A DNA stretch of 14,309 nucleotides from Candidatus Omnitrophota bacterium. Its GTDB lineage: Bacteria > Omnitrophota > Omnitrophia > Omnitrophales > Aquincolibacteriaceae. Location: NCBI GenBank assembly GCA_023246985.1, contig JAHFHJ010000023.1, positions 1 to 14,309 of the forward strand, in the 5' to 3' direction. The position numbers were made by a program, and so were the translations under genes. Positions 13,541-14,309 of this stretch are shown piece after piece; positions within the stretch are counted from its first letter, which is position 1, and every line of letters begins with the position of its first letter. Below the pieces are notes generated by a model that was not told the origin of the DNA, made no database searches, and saw nothing but the letters and a program-made list of their open reading frames with translations.

Positions 13541-13974
13541 AGCTACGACGCGGTTTTTATTTTCCGGTCATTCTGATTCTGATGTGCGCATTCCTCGGCG
13601 AAGGCTGTGCCACGAATCAGCAGCAGATCATGGCGGCAGATCTAAGTCAGGTCGCGTTGCGCAGCATCCAGAGCCGGGCATTCGATACGACGGACAAAAA
13701 ACTGATGCTCCGGAGCGTAATCAATACCATGCAGGACCTTGATTTCCTGATCCAGGACTCGAGCCTTGATCTTGGGACTGTGACCGGCCAGAAATATAGC
13801 GGGATGATAGTCGTGAAGATGTCCGTGATGGTGAAGGAACGGAACGCAAAGCAGCTTTTGGTGCGCGCCAATGTGGAGTATGGTATTAAAGCTGTGGAAG
13901 ACCCTAAGACCTACCAGGACTTTTTTTCAGCTCTTGAAAAATCCGTATTTTTAACGGCCCAACAAGTGGATTAA
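13537..13974 (+). CDS. lipoprotein of unrecognised family, tandem paralog
   Basis: This 145-residue protein opens with 'MKLRRGFYF', a hydrophobic core and a cysteine at residue 24 in 'FLGEGC'. Gly at -3 makes this a non-standard lipobox, but Ala at +2 and the length of the signal still fit a lipoprotein. Its motifs 'TTDKKLMLRSVINTMQDLDF' (51-70), 'DLGTVTGQK' (78-86) and 'YQDFFSALEKSVFL' (126-139) match the previous gene in order and spacing, so the two are tandem duplicates; this copy lacks the two-cysteine insert. ATGA overlap with the previous gene points to translational coupling. Both may form a hetero-oligomer; function is unknown. Confidence 0.84.
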   Translation: MKLRRGFYFPVILILMCAFLGEGCATNQQQIMAADLSQVALRSIQSRAFDTTDKKLMLRSVINTMQDLDFLIQDSSLDLGTVTGQKYSGMIVVKMSVMVKERNAKQLLVRANVEYGIKAVEDPKTYQDFFSALEKSVFLTAQQVD

Positions 13975-14253
13975 AGTCCGAAAAAAATAGTGCCATCTGT
14001 TTTGCGCAAGCGGTTTTCAGCCAGTTGCAAGGCTGAGGCCGTTTTGTATTCCTCCCTTAAGAACCCTCCGCGCCAACGGAATCCTGAAATTCCCACGGAT
14101 TCGCGCGTTCCCGCGTAGTTCCCCGAAAGGATTTCCGGAGAAAACGGTTCGCCAACCCCGCCTTTTCGAGAACAGTGGCCTTTGCACACCTTCCGCTGTA
14201 GGATATCCAGGAAATCCCGATGCATCAATAAACGGGATAGAAGGTTACTTCGC
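13975..14253 (+). other. non-coding interval with structured leader
   Basis: This 279-base gap holds the terminator above and then about 200 bases with no convincing gene. GAATCC (14079-14084) and GGATTC (14097-14102) can pair across a 12-base loop, and GCGC (14070-14073) can extend the stem with GCGC (14103-14106), so the transcript may fold. A weak promoter candidate, TTGCAC (14182-14187) with TATCCA (14204-14209) at 16 bases, precedes the gene starting at 14254. A minus-strand open frame spans the whole gap but has no recognisable motif and overlaps the terminator stem. Confidence 0.4.
14011..14050 (+). terminator. probable Rho-independent terminator after the lipoprotein genes
   Basis: Bases 14011-14022 pair with 14031-14041 (CGG...TCAGCC with GGCTGA...CCG, two G-T pairs and one bulged T) around an 8-base loop. 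The stem is followed by TTTTGTATT. It lies 37 bases after the last lipoprotein stop. Confidence 0.5.
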
Positions 14254-14309
14254 ATGAATCCCTATAATTTTTCGCTTCTTTGTTTCGGATTTTGCGCAAC
14301 CCTTTTAGC
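14254..14309 (+). CDS. start of a membrane or exported protein, 3'-partial
   Basis: An ATG at 14254 with GAAGG (14240-14244) nine bases upstream opens a frame still open at the window end. The 18 complete codons start 'MNPYNFSLLCFGFCATLL', a hydrophobic N-terminus that could be a signal peptide or a first membrane helix. It vaguely recalls the first helix of N-terminal 7TM regions of some histidine kinases, but 18 residues cannot decide this. Confidence 0.5.
   Translation, partial: MNPYNFSLLCFGFCATLL

Noticed and set aside
13971..14255. 94-residue minus-strand frame covering the intergenic gap
   Set aside because: It would read through the probable terminator stem and end against the lipoprotein stop; composition is Arg/Gly rich with no motif. 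It cannot be fully excluded but is not supported.
2..14309. CRISPR array, tRNA, rRNA, insertion sequence or attachment site
   Set aside because: I looked for direct repeats with regular spacers, tRNA-like folds, transposase motifs and terminal inverted repeats and saw none.

Overview
The window is bacterial and almost fully coding on the + strand. It suggests a diderm (Gram-negative type) bacterium: three consecutive small genes encode lipoproteins with signal peptide and lipobox, one carries a BamE/SmpA-like domain, and a fourth gene has a classical signal peptide. A single reading frame of more than 11.6 kb, built from adhesion-like, carbohydrate-active and toxin-like modules, resembles the giant proteins reported from Candidatus Omnitrophota (OP3). 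That placement is an inference; no rRNA or taxonomic marker lies in the window.

Nucleotides 2-11608 are the 3' part of one giant gene, open at the left edge, giving at least 3868 residues. In order the protein shows: bacterial Ig-like repeats; a long block of YD/RHS-like 'DG...Y..G' beta repeats; a helical glycoamylase-like domain (PF10091/GH144 type); a jelly-roll carbohydrate-binding-like domain; more DG repeats; a second jelly-roll; a third DG block; an ILEI/FAM3-like domain; two cysteine clusters with coiled coil; a C39-peptidase-like fold lacking its cysteine; a hydrophobic hairpin; four copies of a Gly/Ala-rich repeat; and a C-terminal alpha/beta-hydrolase-like domain with a Ser nucleophile elbow. 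It reads as a surface or secreted polymer-degrading and delivery protein.

Nucleotides 11605-12462 encode a secreted TPR protein whose start overlaps the giant gene's stop (ATGA), so the two are probably translationally coupled. The last ~570 residues of the giant protein and this TPR gene are clearly richer in A+T than everything on either side. That is the layout expected of an exchangeable toxin-tip plus partner-gene cassette, and it is the most interesting feature of the window.

Nucleotides 12522-13974 hold a separate, G+C-rich unit: a probable promoter, a BamE-like lipoprotein, and two paralogous lipoproteins of unrecognised family, the last two overlapping by ATGA. A probable Rho-independent terminator (14011-14050) closes it. 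A structured non-coding leader follows, and a new gene starts at 14254 with a hydrophobic N-terminus and runs off the right edge.
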